From positions 62,001 through 126,000 of IMG/VR virus record IMGVR_UViG_3300032116_000032: a stretch of DNA of 64,000 nucleotides; one strand, written 5' to 3'. The notes beneath the pieces were generated by a model. The model searched no databases and was not told the origin of the DNA. It saw only the letters and a program-made list of their open reading frames with translations. Numbering within the stretch: position 1 is the stretch's first letter; each line of letters starts with the position of its first letter. Below are positions 37,278 to 45,159 of this stretch, piece by piece. A program made the translations under genes and the position numbers. This DNA comes from a virus.

Positions 37278-37802
37278 ATGAACTACTTACTTTTTGTATA
37301 TTATAATTCTGAAGTAGAAAATTCAGAAGAAAAAACACAAGAAATCGGAACACAACTTGCAGAACATATGACTAGTGGTCAGGTTAAATTTATGTATGGA
37401 GATCGACATGCAATCTTCCATTTTGGATGTAAAAGTGATTTTAAAGATGTTGCTGATGTAGTATTCTTTATTTCCGAAGAAATACCGGGATTTGAATATC
37501 TTTTAACAAAAAAAGGTAGAGACCACAGTTCAAACTTTGATGAAGACAACCTTGAGCACTTAATGTCGTTAAAGAACACCACACCGAAGAAACATAAACC
37601 AGCGGCACCAAAATTAAGAACAAAAAATCTTGGTGATGGTGAAACGTTTTTGGATATTGCAGATCTTATTTTAAATCTAAAAAGAAAAGAAGTTTGTAAT
37701 ATGACTTTGGACGAACTATTAGATAAAATTAGTACTCAAGGTATGAATTCATTATCTGAAGTTGAAAAACAAAAGTTAGACGAATACTCAAAATCACTTT
37801 AA
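37278..37802 (+). CDS. Hypothetical protein with DUF6576-like C-terminal tail
   Basis: A 174-residue protein starting MNYLLFVYYNSEVENSEEKT. The first 100 residues look like a small alpha/beta domain. After a basic linker (TTPKKHKPAAPKLRTKN) the last 30 residues, MTLDELLDKIS..GMNSLSEVEKQKLDEYSK, resemble the short helical tail found on many Bacteroidota proteins (DUF6576). This supports the host assignment. It is the first gene after a TAnnTTTG element and immediately precedes the sigma factor, possibly as a partner or regulator of it (inference). Confidence 0.6.
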   Translation: MNYLLFVYYNSEVENSEEKTQEIGTQLAEHMTSGQVKFMYGDRHAIFHFGCKSDFKDVADVVFFISEEIPGFEYLLTKKGRDHSSNFDEDNLEHLMSLKNTTPKKHKPAAPKLRTKNLGDGETFLDIADLILNLKRKEVCNMTLDELLDKISTQGMNSLSEVEKQKLDEYSKSL

Positions 37803-37811
37803 CAAACATAT

Positions 37812-38612
37812 ATGAAAGACAAAAACACAGGGGCACCTATCAATCAGGATGAGATTTATCACTACCTTAAAGATATTAGAAAAATTAAGGTAATGACTGC
37901 AGAACGCGAACGTCATTTAGCCACACGAATGAAGTCGAATGATCTTACCTTGATTGAAAAACAACAAATTGAGGAAGAACTTTTAACAGGAAACCTACGT
38001 TTTGTAATAACAGTTGCAAAACAATATCAAAATCAAGGTTTAGATTTGTCAGATCTTATTGCAGAAGGTAATTTTGGTTTGATGAAAGCAATCAAGAACT
38101 TTGATTGGAATAAAGACTTACGTTTTATATCTTATGCTGTTTGGTGGGTTAAACAATCCATAATCCAATCTTTGAACGATAATTCGAGAACGATCCGTCT
38201 ACCGGTAAACGTTGTCCAAGACTTACAAAAGGCTAAAAAGGAATTAGAGCAAACAGGAAAAAAACTTGACGACAAGTTCCAAACTTTACCATCTATCATA
38301 GATTTGGATATGAATATCAATGAAGACGGTGATACTTTGATTGATATGATTGAGAATAAAGACGCTGTAGCACCTGACGCTAGTTTTCACACAAAAGACA
38401 TATTAAAAGATAAGTTAATGAGACTTTTAGATGTTTTGGATGAAAGAGAAAAAGTCATTGTAGGTGATTACTTTGGTTTAACAGGAACACCAAGAACATT
38501 GGAAGATATTGGATCTGACTTTGGTTTAACAAAAGAACGTGTTCGTCAAATTAAAGAAAAAGCTCTTCGTAGACTTAGAAATGATTCTTCCGAATTATTT
38601 GATTATTTATAG
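37812..38612 (+). CDS. Sigma-70 family RNA polymerase sigma factor, Bacteroidota RpoD-like
   Basis: A 266-residue primary-type sigma factor without region 1.1. Region 2 is complete (GNLRFVITVAKQYQNQGLDL, SDLIAEGNFGLMKAIKNFDW, RFISYAVWWVKQSIIQSL), the NSRTIRLPVNVV segment opens region 3, and region 4.2 has the helix-turn-helix LEDIGSDFGLTKERVRQIKE. This is the layout of Bacteroidota RpoD, suggesting capture from a host. It probably redirects host polymerase, and the TATTTAT elements before late genes are plausible targets. A structured RNA and a strong terminator follow. Confidence 0.92.
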   Translation: MKDKNTGAPINQDEIYHYLKDIRKIKVMTAERERHLATRMKSNDLTLIEKQQIEEELLTGNLRFVITVAKQYQNQGLDLSDLIAEGNFGLMKAIKNFDWNKDLRFISYAVWWVKQSIIQSLNDNSRTIRLPVNVVQDLQKAKKELEQTGKKLDDKFQTLPSIIDLDMNINEDGDTLIDMIENKDAVAPDASFHTKDILKDKLMRLLDVLDEREKVIVGDYFGLTGTPRTLEDIGSDFGLTKERVRQIKEKALRRLRNDSSELFDYL

Positions 38613-38704
38613 AATGGGTTGAACCGAGATTACCCATACAACTCGGCAGAAGGTGCCTGAAGTCACCAGGGTGAAACTCCCCAATTCTATCTATACGGTA
38701 GAAT
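38609..38704 (+). ncRNA. Candidate structured RNA after the sigma-factor gene, with H-type pseudoknot
   Basis: The sequence between the sigma stop and a terminator folds on paper in several interlocking ways. ATGGGT (38614-38619) pairs with ACCCAT (38632-38637) and CCGAG (38624-38628) with CTCGG (38642-38646), giving an H-type pseudoknot. GGTG (38652-38655) pairs with CACC (38664-38667). ATTCTAT (38684-38690) can pair either with ATAGAAT at the sigma stop (38609-38615) or with GGTAGAAT (38697-38704). Mutually exclusive helices ahead of a terminator are typical of regulatory RNAs. No known class is recognised. Confidence 0.5.
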
Positions 38705-38715
38705 GAAATTACACT

Positions 38716-38746
38716 CCCCCACTGGTACCGGTGGGGGTTTTATTGT
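38716..38746 (+). terminator. Strong intrinsic terminator of the sigma-factor transcript
   Basis: A G/C-rich stem CCCCCAC / GTGGGGG (38716-38722 with 38731-38737), extendable through the inner GGTACC, followed by TTTTATTGTTTT. One of the most G/C-rich spots of the window. Confidence 0.9.
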
Positions 38747-38786
38747 TTTATAGGGTTTATAATTATCAATCATTTGATTATTTTGA

Positions 38787-38793
38787 TATTTAT
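38787..38793 (+). promoter_or_regulatory. Putative late promoter motif TATTTAT
   Basis: TATTTAT lies 17 nt before the ATG of the membrane protein and after the strong terminator, so a new start is required here. Confidence 0.55.
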
Positions 38794-38810
38794 CAAATAA
38801 AACAAATTAA

Positions 38811-40034
38811 ATGAATAAAAAATTTTTACCCTGGTTTTTATTGTTTTGTGCTTTAGGATTGTCAGGGACTGCCGCTTATTATAGTGTTATAGGTTTATCA
38901 ATAATTTTCTCAGCTGTTGCAATTCCTGTTATTATAATGGGATCGTTTTTAGAAATATCTAAACTTGCAATTGCAACCTATCTACACGACAAATGGAAAG
39001 AAACTTACGGAGTTTTGAAGATCTATCTTACAATGGCCCTTGTAGTTCTTTCAATTCTAACTTCTGTTGGTATCTACGGGTTACTTTCAACAGGATTCCA
39101 AAAAAATATTGCGGGTCTTGAAATTAACAATAAAGTAATTGAAAATATTGAAGTTAAAAAAACTCGATTCGAAGAAATCAAAACTGACTATCAAAAAGAG
39201 AAAAGTGTTTTGGACAAAGATATCACCAATTTAAGAAACGCCCTCTCAACTAACACAACTACCCAATCAATAGATAGAACGACGGGACAGGTCATTACAA
39301 GAGCAAATGGAGGTAATAGAAAGGCTTTTGAGACTCAGTTAAAAGTTGCTCAAGAGAATAGAGATGGAATATCAAAGAAAATTGAATCCCTTAATGATAG
39401 TATTACTAGATTAGATTTAGAAATATTAGATCTTGCTTCCACAGAAATTGAATCAGGTGAGTTAGGTGCAATCAAGTATTTAAGTGAGATTACAGGTTGG
39501 GATGTTAAAAAAACTGCTAACTTTTTTATTCTAACTCTGATATTTGTGTTTGATCCTTTAGCAATTGCTTTAGTTATTTCTACAAACCAAGCATTTAAAA
39601 TTTATAGAAGAAAAGATGAGGAAGAAGATAAAGTTGAAGATGAGTATCCTTTTTATGATGAGGTAGAAATACCTGAAAGTTATTTTGCAAATCATACCCC
39701 CCAAGTCACCCCCCAAGTCACCCCCCAAGTCGAACCTGAAATTGTTGAAAGAATTGTTGAAGTTCCTGTTGAAATTATTAAGGAAGTTGAAAAAATTGTT
39801 GAGGTTCCTGTGGAAGTTGTAAGAGAGGTTCCTGTTGATAGATTGGTTGAGGTTGTAAGAGAAGTTCCTGTTGAAGTGGTAAAAGAAATTGAGGTTCCTG
39901 TCGAGGTCCCCTTCAAATATTACGTAAACGATAATGGTCAAATATTTGATGATCAGGGAAATGAAGTTGAAGAAAGATTGTTTAATAAAAAGTTAGAAGA
40001 GATTGAGAAGAGGGTTTTAAAATATCAAAAATAA
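38811..40034 (+). CDS. Membrane protein with coiled coil and VPVE repeats
   Basis: A 407-residue protein. Three hydrophobic segments lie in the first 100 residues (FLPWFLLFCALGLSGTAAYY; IIFSAVAIPVIIMGSFLEIS; IYLTMALVVLSILTSVGIYG), then a coiled coil (about 105-215) and a fourth span (FFILTLIFVFDPLAIALVIS). The cytoplasmic-type tail begins with three TPQV units, continues with VPVE / VVREVP repeats like those of the 33441-34160 product, and ends in a short FKYYVNDNGQIFDDQGNEVE domain. It heads the operon with the lysis genes, so a role at the host membrane (lysis timing or superinfection control) is possible but unproven. Confidence 0.7.
   Translation: MNKKFLPWFLLFCALGLSGTAAYYSVIGLSIIFSAVAIPVIIMGSFLEISKLAIATYLHDKWKETYGVLKIYLTMALVVLSILTSVGIYGLLSTGFQKNIAGLEINNKVIENIEVKKTRFEEIKTDYQKEKSVLDKDITNLRNALSTNTTTQSIDRTTGQVITRANGGNRKAFETQLKVAQENRDGISKKIESLNDSITRLDLEILDLASTEIESGELGAIKYLSEITGWDVKKTANFFILTLIFVFDPLAIALVISTNQAFKIYRRKDEEEDKVEDEYPFYDEVEIPESYFANHTPQVTPQVTPQVEPEIVERIVEVPVEIIKEVEKIVEVPVEVVREVPVDRLVEVVREVPVEVVKEIEVPVEVPFKYYVNDNGQIFDDQGNEVEERLFNKKLEEIEKRVLKYQK
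39696..39731 (+). repeat. Three tandem 12-bp repeats in the membrane-protein gene
   Basis: ACCCCCCAAGTC is repeated exactly three times and encodes TPQV x3 in a linker. The C-run stands out in this AT-rich genome and may slip. Confidence 0.9.
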
Positions 40035-40037
40035 TAT

Positions 40038-40631
40038 ATGGAAATAATTGAAAATTTAATCCAAACAAACTTTAAAAAAGAAGACAAAAAAAATCAAATA
40101 GTTCTTTGTCACACATCAAGAACACTTTTTGATTATATGGTCTCAATAAAATTTAGATTTGGTGGAAAACCTATCAGATTACCTCATTACATTATTAGTA
40201 GAGACGGTAGGATTTTGCAGTTATTAGATGAAGAATTAAATGGTTATTTTACTAATAATGATCGAATAAATTCCAAATCAATTGTGGTTTGTTTGGAAAA
40301 CTTAGGATGGTTAGAAAAAGAACCTTTAAAACACCATCACATTAATTGGATTGGTAATATTTATAAAGAGAAAGTTTTTGATCGTAAGTGGAGAGATTAT
40401 TTTTTTTGGCACCCATACACCGACATACAAGTTGAAAAAACTGCAGAGTTGTGTTTAGAGTTGACAAAAAAACATAAAATTGAAAAAAACTTTATTGGAC
40501 ACAACACAAAGGTAAAAGGTGTTGAGTCTTTTATGGGTATCATTACGAGATCAAACTTTGATGAATTTGCAACGGATCTAAGTCCGGCATTTGATTTTGA
40601 AAAATTTAATAAATTGTTGAATGATGAGTAA
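40038..40631 (+). CDS. N-acetylmuramoyl-L-alanine amidase (Amidase_2-like endolysin)
   Basis: Cuts the amide bond between MurNAc and the stem peptide to lyse the cell. The 197-residue single-domain protein matches the Amidase_2 plan: VLCHTS with the first zinc His (H25), LPHYIISRDGRILQLLDEE, a SIVVCLENLGW strand, FIGHNTKVKG (H155), and ATDLSPAFDFEKF (D180) in place of the usual K-x-DPG-x-xFDW end. No signal peptide, so release needs a holin; none was clearly recognised. The next two membrane-type genes look like spanins. Confidence 0.8.
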   Translation: MEIIENLIQTNFKKEDKKNQIVLCHTSRTLFDYMVSIKFRFGGKPIRLPHYIISRDGRILQLLDEELNGYFTNNDRINSKSIVVCLENLGWLEKEPLKHHHINWIGNIYKEKVFDRKWRDYFFWHPYTDIQVEKTAELCLELTKKHKIEKNFIGHNTKVKGVESFMGIITRSNFDEFATDLSPAFDFEKFNKLLNDE

Positions 40632-41214
40632 CTACGATGAAATAAAAAATTTGATTAGAGCATCAAGAAATGCCTTTAATACAAATTTAAATGAAGATGC
40701 CCAACGTATTAAAAAACAGTATGGGTTATTAACAGAACAACCTGTTGAGAAGGAAGAAGAAGTTGTTAAAGATGAAAACCAATCTTTCCAAAAAGAAAAA
40801 AAGGATTCTGATGAAATCGGAACTCAAAGAGATAAACAAAAGGCTTTTAGAATATTGGCCAATATTATCGTTCTTCATGGAAAAACTAAGGCCGATCTAC
40901 AATTGACTACAGATGAAAAAAACGCATTTACCTCAAGTGTTGATGAGTTTAGAACTGATGTTGCCGAATTAGTTGAATTTGGCAGACTTAATGTTTTCCC
41001 AAGTAACGTTGAATGGTCGGGTAAAATTTTAGAAAATGATATTGAATTTTTCTATACAATAAACGAACCAAATGGTATCTACATTAATGGTCAAATGATA
41101 AAAATAGATCAAGATTATTTGGAAACAATTAATAAGTTACAAGCTTATTATGAGAAATTTAAAAATAAATGGAGTAAAATTGTCGCAACAAGACAAGAAG
41201 ATGTTGAAAAATGA
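40621..41214 (+). CDS. Hypothetical protein with an LTE processing-like site
   Basis: A 197-residue protein that overlaps the amidase end. The first 40 residues form an amphipathic helical segment ending KKQYGLLTEQ, in which LTE (37-39) fits the L/I-x-E rule for T4-type prohead protease cleavage. After an acidic linker, residues 65-190 look like a compact domain (KAFRILANIIVLHGKTKADL, then EWSGKILENDIEFFYTIN). No family recognised. It interrupts the lysis genes, so it may instead be a lysis accessory. Confidence 0.55.
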   Translation: MMSNYDEIKNLIRASRNAFNTNLNEDAQRIKKQYGLLTEQPVEKEEEVVKDENQSFQKEKKDSDEIGTQRDKQKAFRILANIIVLHGKTKADLQLTTDEKNAFTSSVDEFRTDVAELVEFGRLNVFPSNVEWSGKILENDIEFFYTINEPNGIYINGQMIKIDQDYLETINKLQAYYEKFKNKWSKIVATRQEDVEK

Positions 41215-41564
41215 AAGAGTTCTTAATTAAAAATTGGAAAAATATTGTTCTTGGTTTATTGGGGGTGATTTTTGTTTATTTGTTGGTTCGAGTTTTTACA
41301 CCAACTCCTGATATGTCAGAACTTAACAAATATAAGTTAGAACAAATAGACAAACACATCAACGAGATGAAAAACCTCCAAAAAAGTTTGAGTGACTCAA
41401 TACAATCTTACCAACACAAAATTGATGAGATTGACGATAAAATTTCACATATAAAAATTGAGAAAAAAGAGGTAAATAATTTTTACACTCAAAAAAGAGA
41501 AGAGATAAAAAACGCAGACAAGAAACAAATTGATAGTCTGTTAAGAAGTAGATATAATTTTTAA
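41211..41564 (+). CDS. Inner-membrane spanin-like protein
   Basis: A 117-residue protein with one N-terminal membrane span (WKNIVLGLLGVIFVYLLVRV) and a long periplasmic-type coiled coil (residues 35-110), the architecture of an inner-membrane spanin (Rz-like). It follows the amidase region and overlaps the previous stop (ATGA). Assignment is by architecture and position only; a holin-regulator role is the main alternative. Confidence 0.55.
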   Translation: MKEFLIKNWKNIVLGLLGVIFVYLLVRVFTPTPDMSELNKYKLEQIDKHINEMKNLQKSLSDSIQSYQHKIDEIDDKISHIKIEKKEVNNFYTQKREEIKNADKKQIDSLLRSRYNF

Positions 41565-41565
41565 C

Positions 41566-41982
41566 ATGAAAAAACTAATATTTTTAATTTCATTTGTGTT
41601 TGTTAGTTTCATATCCGAAGCACAAGTAAAAAAACCTGTCGACACAACCCAAATGTGTATTCCTTACGATGTAGCACAAAAAATGTTATTAGAACTTAAT
41701 GATTACGACAGATTGAAAGAATTATCAAAACTAGATAAAAAAGAAATCACCGAACTTAATAATAAAATAAATCTTTTAGAAAAAACAAATAATACTTGGC
41801 AAGTTAAAGATTCTTTAAGTGGTCAGATAATTTTACAAACAGAAGAAAAGGTAAAAATTTATAAAGAAGAAAATGAGAATTTAAACAAAGAATTGAAGAG
41901 ACTTAAAACAAAAAATACACTATTTAATATTATATCAGGAGCTATTATTGCTCCATTAACATATATCGCAGTTTTTAAATAA
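41566..41982 (+). CDS. Secreted/membrane coiled-coil protein, possible spanin or holin partner
   Basis: A 138-residue protein starting with a clear signal peptide (MKKLIFLISFVFVSFISEAQ) that ends in the A-Q form common in Bacteroidota. It has a coiled coil (LDKKEITELNNKINLLEKTN, later ENENLNKELKRLKTK) and a C-terminal hydrophobic helix (LFNIISGAIIAPLTYIAVF). Adjacent to the inner-membrane spanin-like gene. No lipobox cysteine, so it is not a classic outer-membrane lipoprotein spanin. Confidence 0.6.
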   Translation: MKKLIFLISFVFVSFISEAQVKKPVDTTQMCIPYDVAQKMLLELNDYDRLKELSKLDKKEITELNNKINLLEKTNNTWQVKDSLSGQIILQTEEKVKIYKEENENLNKELKRLKTKNTLFNIISGAIIAPLTYIAVFK

Positions 41983-42227
41983 TGGCCCTTACATCCTCAG
42001 ATAAAAAAGAAATTGAAGTAATGATTAGAAAAGAGATCAAAGATTTCTTCAATTCTAACACTGCTAAACAATTTGAGGATAAGTTGATTGATAAAATCTC
42101 CAAAGAAATGCAAAAAGGAGGTCTTAAAAAAGACGTTAAAGAAATCGTCATAAAATCATTCCAAGAATACTTTCAGACCATGTATCAGCAAAGATATTAT
42201 TGGGAGTCAAAATTTAGAAGTGTGTGA
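41982..42227 (+). CDS. Hypothetical helical protein, 81 residues
   Basis: Starts at the last base of the previous stop (TAATG). Highly charged and helical (MALTSSDKKEIEVMIRKEIK), ending in an aromatic patch FQTMYQQRYYWESKF. No family recognised; the same operon continues on both sides. Confidence 0.6.
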   Translation: MALTSSDKKEIEVMIRKEIKDFFNSNTAKQFEDKLIDKISKEMQKGGLKKDVKEIVIKSFQEYFQTMYQQRYYWESKFRSV

Positions 42228-42997
42228 TGGAAGATATTTTTAACAAAATAAAGGAAAAGGTTAGTTATGGATTGGCAGATAATGCTGATGCAAAATATGA
42301 TACATTGAAAGCATTAAACAAAGCTTCATCAGAATTATCTGAAGAAAAACATTTTACCGATTTTTTGAAAGATAAAGAAGACTTGATGAAAGTTTATTTG
42401 TTGGTTAAAAACAAAAAATTGTCAAACAATCAAATAAAGAAAAAAATAAAAGAATATTTGAAAGATCCTGAGGAAATAACAAAATTCCTTGAATCGGTTT
42501 TAAATTCCAACAAGTCAAAAAAGAAAGAAGAATCTAAAGAGGCGATGGGAGCGGCATCCGCTGGTGGATACTCAATGCCATTATTCTCAACGACTAAAGG
42601 TGATATAGTTAAAGGTGTTAAGACTGTCAGAGAACAAGCCGAATATGACTTAAGTATTGAGGATGGTGATGGAGAAGTAACGAAAGCCGAAACAAAAGAA
42701 GCAACAAGTGTATCATCAAGTGGACAATATAATCAACCCTCAATTTGGGCAAAATCCATGAAGAAAAAAGATTTCAGAGGATATTCTAAGTCACAAATTC
42801 CTGGAGGAAAGTTTGTCCAAGTTAAGAAAAAATGTAAAAAATTCCCTTATTGTAATCAGGGGGATATAAAGGCATTGAAAATATTCGAAAACGAATCAGT
42901 GCAGAACGCAATAGACAGTGTCTCGAGTAGCTACGGGATTGATAAAAACTATATTTCAGAAATTGTCTTTCAGGAAATCAGACAAAGACAAAAGTAA
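42227..42997 (+). CDS. Hypothetical protein with SGQYNQPSIWAKS-type motif
   Basis: About 256 residues from ATG 42227; the GTG at 42224 would lie inside the previous gene. An N-terminal helical half carries charged repeats. The centre has two Gly/Ser-aromatic motifs, SAGGYSMPLFSTTK and SSGQYNQPSIWAKSM, which look like repeats of one short element. The C-terminal part is basic and Cys-containing (VQVKKKCKKFPYCNQGDIKA) followed by a helical end. No family recognised. Packed between lysis genes and late cargo-like genes; a virion role is possible. Confidence 0.55.
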   Translation: MEDIFNKIKEKVSYGLADNADAKYDTLKALNKASSELSEEKHFTDFLKDKEDLMKVYLLVKNKKLSNNQIKKKIKEYLKDPEEITKFLESVLNSNKSKKKEESKEAMGAASAGGYSMPLFSTTKGDIVKGVKTVREQAEYDLSIEDGDGEVTKAETKEATSVSSSGQYNQPSIWAKSMKKKDFRGYSKSQIPGGKFVQVKKKCKKFPYCNQGDIKALKIFENESVQNAIDSVSSSYGIDKNYISEIVFQEIRQRQK

Positions 42998-43000
42998 AGA

Positions 43001-43007
43001 TATTTAT
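43001..43007 (+). promoter_or_regulatory. Putative late promoter motif TATTTAT
   Basis: TATTTAT starts four bases after a stop codon and is 14 nt before the next ATG. Confidence 0.55.
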
Positions 43008-43021
43008 AAAGAAAAATAATT

Positions 43022-44581
43022 ATGAACACAAGACAATATATTAACTCAAGATTTGAAAAAATTATATCAGAAAACATTAATGAGAAAGCAGATGCTATCT
43101 TACAAAGATTGAATTATGATGAGGAGGCACCATTCAATCCTGCTGGTAAATCATTTGACTATGTACAAGAAGGTATGAAAGAAACTTGTGAACAATGTGG
43201 GTCTGAAATGAATGAAGGTGAATGTTCAGAATGTGGTTACCAAAATGAAGAGATTATGGAACTTGGCGGCATGGATGACGGACACCCGAAATATGGAAAG
43301 ATGAATTTTTCAAAACTTTCAAGAAAAGAAATTGAAAAAATTATGAAAGATATGGACAATATGGAAGATGACGATGAAGAAGAATTCGTAGATTATGATG
43401 ATATAGATTATGGTGATATGGATGATGATGAAGAAGAATATTATCCTGAACTGAGAATACCTCATGACATGCCATCATACAAAACTAAATATAGACATAG
43501 TGATGATGAAGACGATGAATGGGAAGAAGTAGATTTAGACACAGAAACTGATTGGGATCAATTAGAAGAAGATGAATGTACTGAGTGTGGTGATATGTAT
43601 GAAATTGAACTTGATGAAAAATTATATGGAAACCAAACAAAACTTGACAAAAACAAAAACGGTAGAATAGATAGAGAGGATTTCAAAATGTTAAGAAAAC
43701 AACAAGATGAGGAAGAAACTCTTTACGAAGTTGAATTTGAAAAAGATGAGTTTAAAGAAGAAAGTAAACCTGACTTTTTAGATTTAGACAAAGATGGTAA
43801 TAAAAAAGAATCTATGAAGTCTGCAGCTAAAAGTAAAAAAATGAAAGGAAAGGTTACTGAGTCTTTAATTTTTACTGAAAATGAGTTGATTTCACTTATT
43901 GAAAAAACAGTAAATGAAGAAAAAAAATTCAAAATGAGCGAGCCTAAAGGTTATCAAGAGTACGAAAAAGCACACAGAAAAGATAAGAAAGAAAATGAAG
44001 ATTATTTAAAGATGGTTGCTAAAAAAATGACTGATTACTTGAAAGGTATGTCTGACAAAGAGTCTAAATACGAAATGAAAGAAACACAAAAATTCCCAAC
44101 TGAAAATGGTGGTAAAAGAAAAAAATATACTCCATCTGAAGCTGTTGATGAATACATTGATGCATTCTCTTATCCTGGACAAACTAATTTAGTTTATGAT
44201 GAGATCAAACCTAATGATGAAAGAATTGAAAAATATCTGAAAGGTGACAGTACTACAGGAAATGCACAAGTTGATAAAGACGGAAAGGCTTTAGGTAATG
44301 TTGTACCAAGTGAAGTTGGTGAGAAATTCTTCAAAAACTATAAAGATAATCTTTATGGTCAAGAACAACAACAGGCTTCTTATAAGAGACAAACCCAACC
44401 TGTTGATCAGGCTGGTGAGGTAACTGAAAGAGGTTCTTTAAAATCTAAGAAAGGTAAAAAAACCGCACAAAGTGTTTTGAATAAAGTTGAGGAATCTGTT
44501 AATCAAAAAGAAAAACAAAAATTAACAGAAGAATTCCAAAGAATTCAAAATCTAATGGGCTATAACCAAAAGACTCAATAA
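43022..44581 (+). CDS. Acidic putative internal virion protein with zinc-ribbon and EF-hand-like loops
   Basis: A 519-residue protein. The N-terminus MNTRQYINSRFEKIISENIN carries ISE (15-17) and INE (19-21), possible prohead-protease sites. A zinc ribbon follows (C56, C59, C68, C71). Residues 116-162 are a very acidic tract duplicated almost exactly in the gene at 54154. A calcium-loop-like DKNKNGRIDREDF (209-221) and a second DLDKDGNKKE come next. SLIFTENELISLIEKTVNEE near residue 280 looks like an internal copy of the tag type, and the end has EEFQRIQNLMGYN. It follows its own TATTTAT motif. Proposed late, internal-head or scaffold-like protein; no family match. Confidence 0.6.
   Translation: MNTRQYINSRFEKIISENINEKADAILQRLNYDEEAPFNPAGKSFDYVQEGMKETCEQCGSEMNEGECSECGYQNEEIMELGGMDDGHPKYGKMNFSKLSRKEIEKIMKDMDNMEDDDEEEFVDYDDIDYGDMDDDEEEYYPELRIPHDMPSYKTKYRHSDDEDDEWEEVDLDTETDWDQLEEDECTECGDMYEIELDEKLYGNQTKLDKNKNGRIDREDFKMLRKQQDEEETLYEVEFEKDEFKEESKPDFLDLDKDGNKKESMKSAAKSKKMKGKVTESLIFTENELISLIEKTVNEEKKFKMSEPKGYQEYEKAHRKDKKENEDYLKMVAKKMTDYLKGMSDKESKYEMKETQKFPTENGGKRKKYTPSEAVDEYIDAFSYPGQTNLVYDEIKPNDERIEKYLKGDSTTGNAQVDKDGKALGNVVPSEVGEKFFKNYKDNLYGQEQQQASYKRQTQPVDQAGEVTERGSLKSKKGKKTAQSVLNKVEESVNQKEKQKLTEEFQRIQNLMGYNQKTQ
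43369..43509 (+). repeat. Duplicated acidic coding segment, copy A
   Basis: These 141 bases recur at 54243-54395, 10.9 kb away, with no difference except a 12-bp insertion in the second copy. Both copies are in the same reading frame and encode EEEFVDYDDIDYGDMDDD...YPELRIPHDMPSYKTKYRH. Confidence 0.95.
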
Positions 44582-44614
44582 TTTACATTACTTAGTCTTA
44601 TCCTATAATTTTTT

Positions 44615-44631
44615 CATAGTTTTTTACTATG
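44615..44631 (+). promoter_or_regulatory. Hairpin enclosing a start codon
   Basis: CATAGT (44615-44620), a five-T loop, and ACTATG (44626-44631) form a perfect 6-bp inverted repeat. The ATG of the next gene is the end of the right arm, so the hairpin could limit access to the start codon. Confidence 0.4.
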
Positions 44632-45096
44632 GATAATTTTCTAAATTACATTACAAAAAATCTTGACCCTGAAGAGGTGGACATCTGGTTCAGGGTCAAT
44701 AATATAATTCCTGAAAAAATGGAATTGTATTATGACCTGTCTTATAGTCTATTCTTGTTAATCAAAAATACATATCTTGGAGATGAATCTGATAATGGTG
44801 AAACCACAGTAAAGATGAATGACACCGACAACAAAAAACACTTCAACTGGTGTTGGAAAAAAATCATAGATAACTTTGAAAGAGAAAGTATTTCATTTGA
44901 CATGGAAGGAGATCACTACGAGTATTTTTTTACACTATTCAATGAGATATATTACAGACAAAGCAAAGAAGCAATTAGAAATTCAATAGATGTATTTTTC
45001 AATGATCTTTTCAATAGAGAAAAGGCATTCACACAAGTCGATCTTGATTTAATCTTTAATATATACAAAACACTAGATAAAAATCTTAAGGTTTAA
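44629..45096 (+). CDS. Hypothetical protein, 155 residues
   Basis: Begins MDNFLNYITKNLDPEEVDIW. Helical, acidic and rich in aromatic residues, without membrane span or signal peptide. No family recognised. No TATTTAT motif precedes it; its start codon lies in a small hairpin. The following gene is the H1-like protein. Confidence 0.6.
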   Translation: MDNFLNYITKNLDPEEVDIWFRVNNIIPEKMELYYDLSYSLFLLIKNTYLGDESDNGETTVKMNDTDNKKHFNWCWKKIIDNFERESISFDMEGDHYEYFFTLFNEIYYRQSKEAIRNSIDVFFNDLFNREKAFTQVDLDLIFNIYKTLDKNLKV

Positions 45097-45159
45097 ACTT
45101 TACAATAGTTTATTTAGAACCTAATTTATGTGTAATAAACAATAATTTTTTAATTTCAA

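Noticed and set aside
38656-38676. Hammerhead-ribozyme-like core (CTGAAG...GAAAC)
   Set aside because: The conserved A after CUGANG is U here, and stems do not form a proper three-way junction.
39570-39941. Leftward ORFs opposite the VPVE repeat region
   Set aside because: Low-complexity antisense of the repeats, with no start context.
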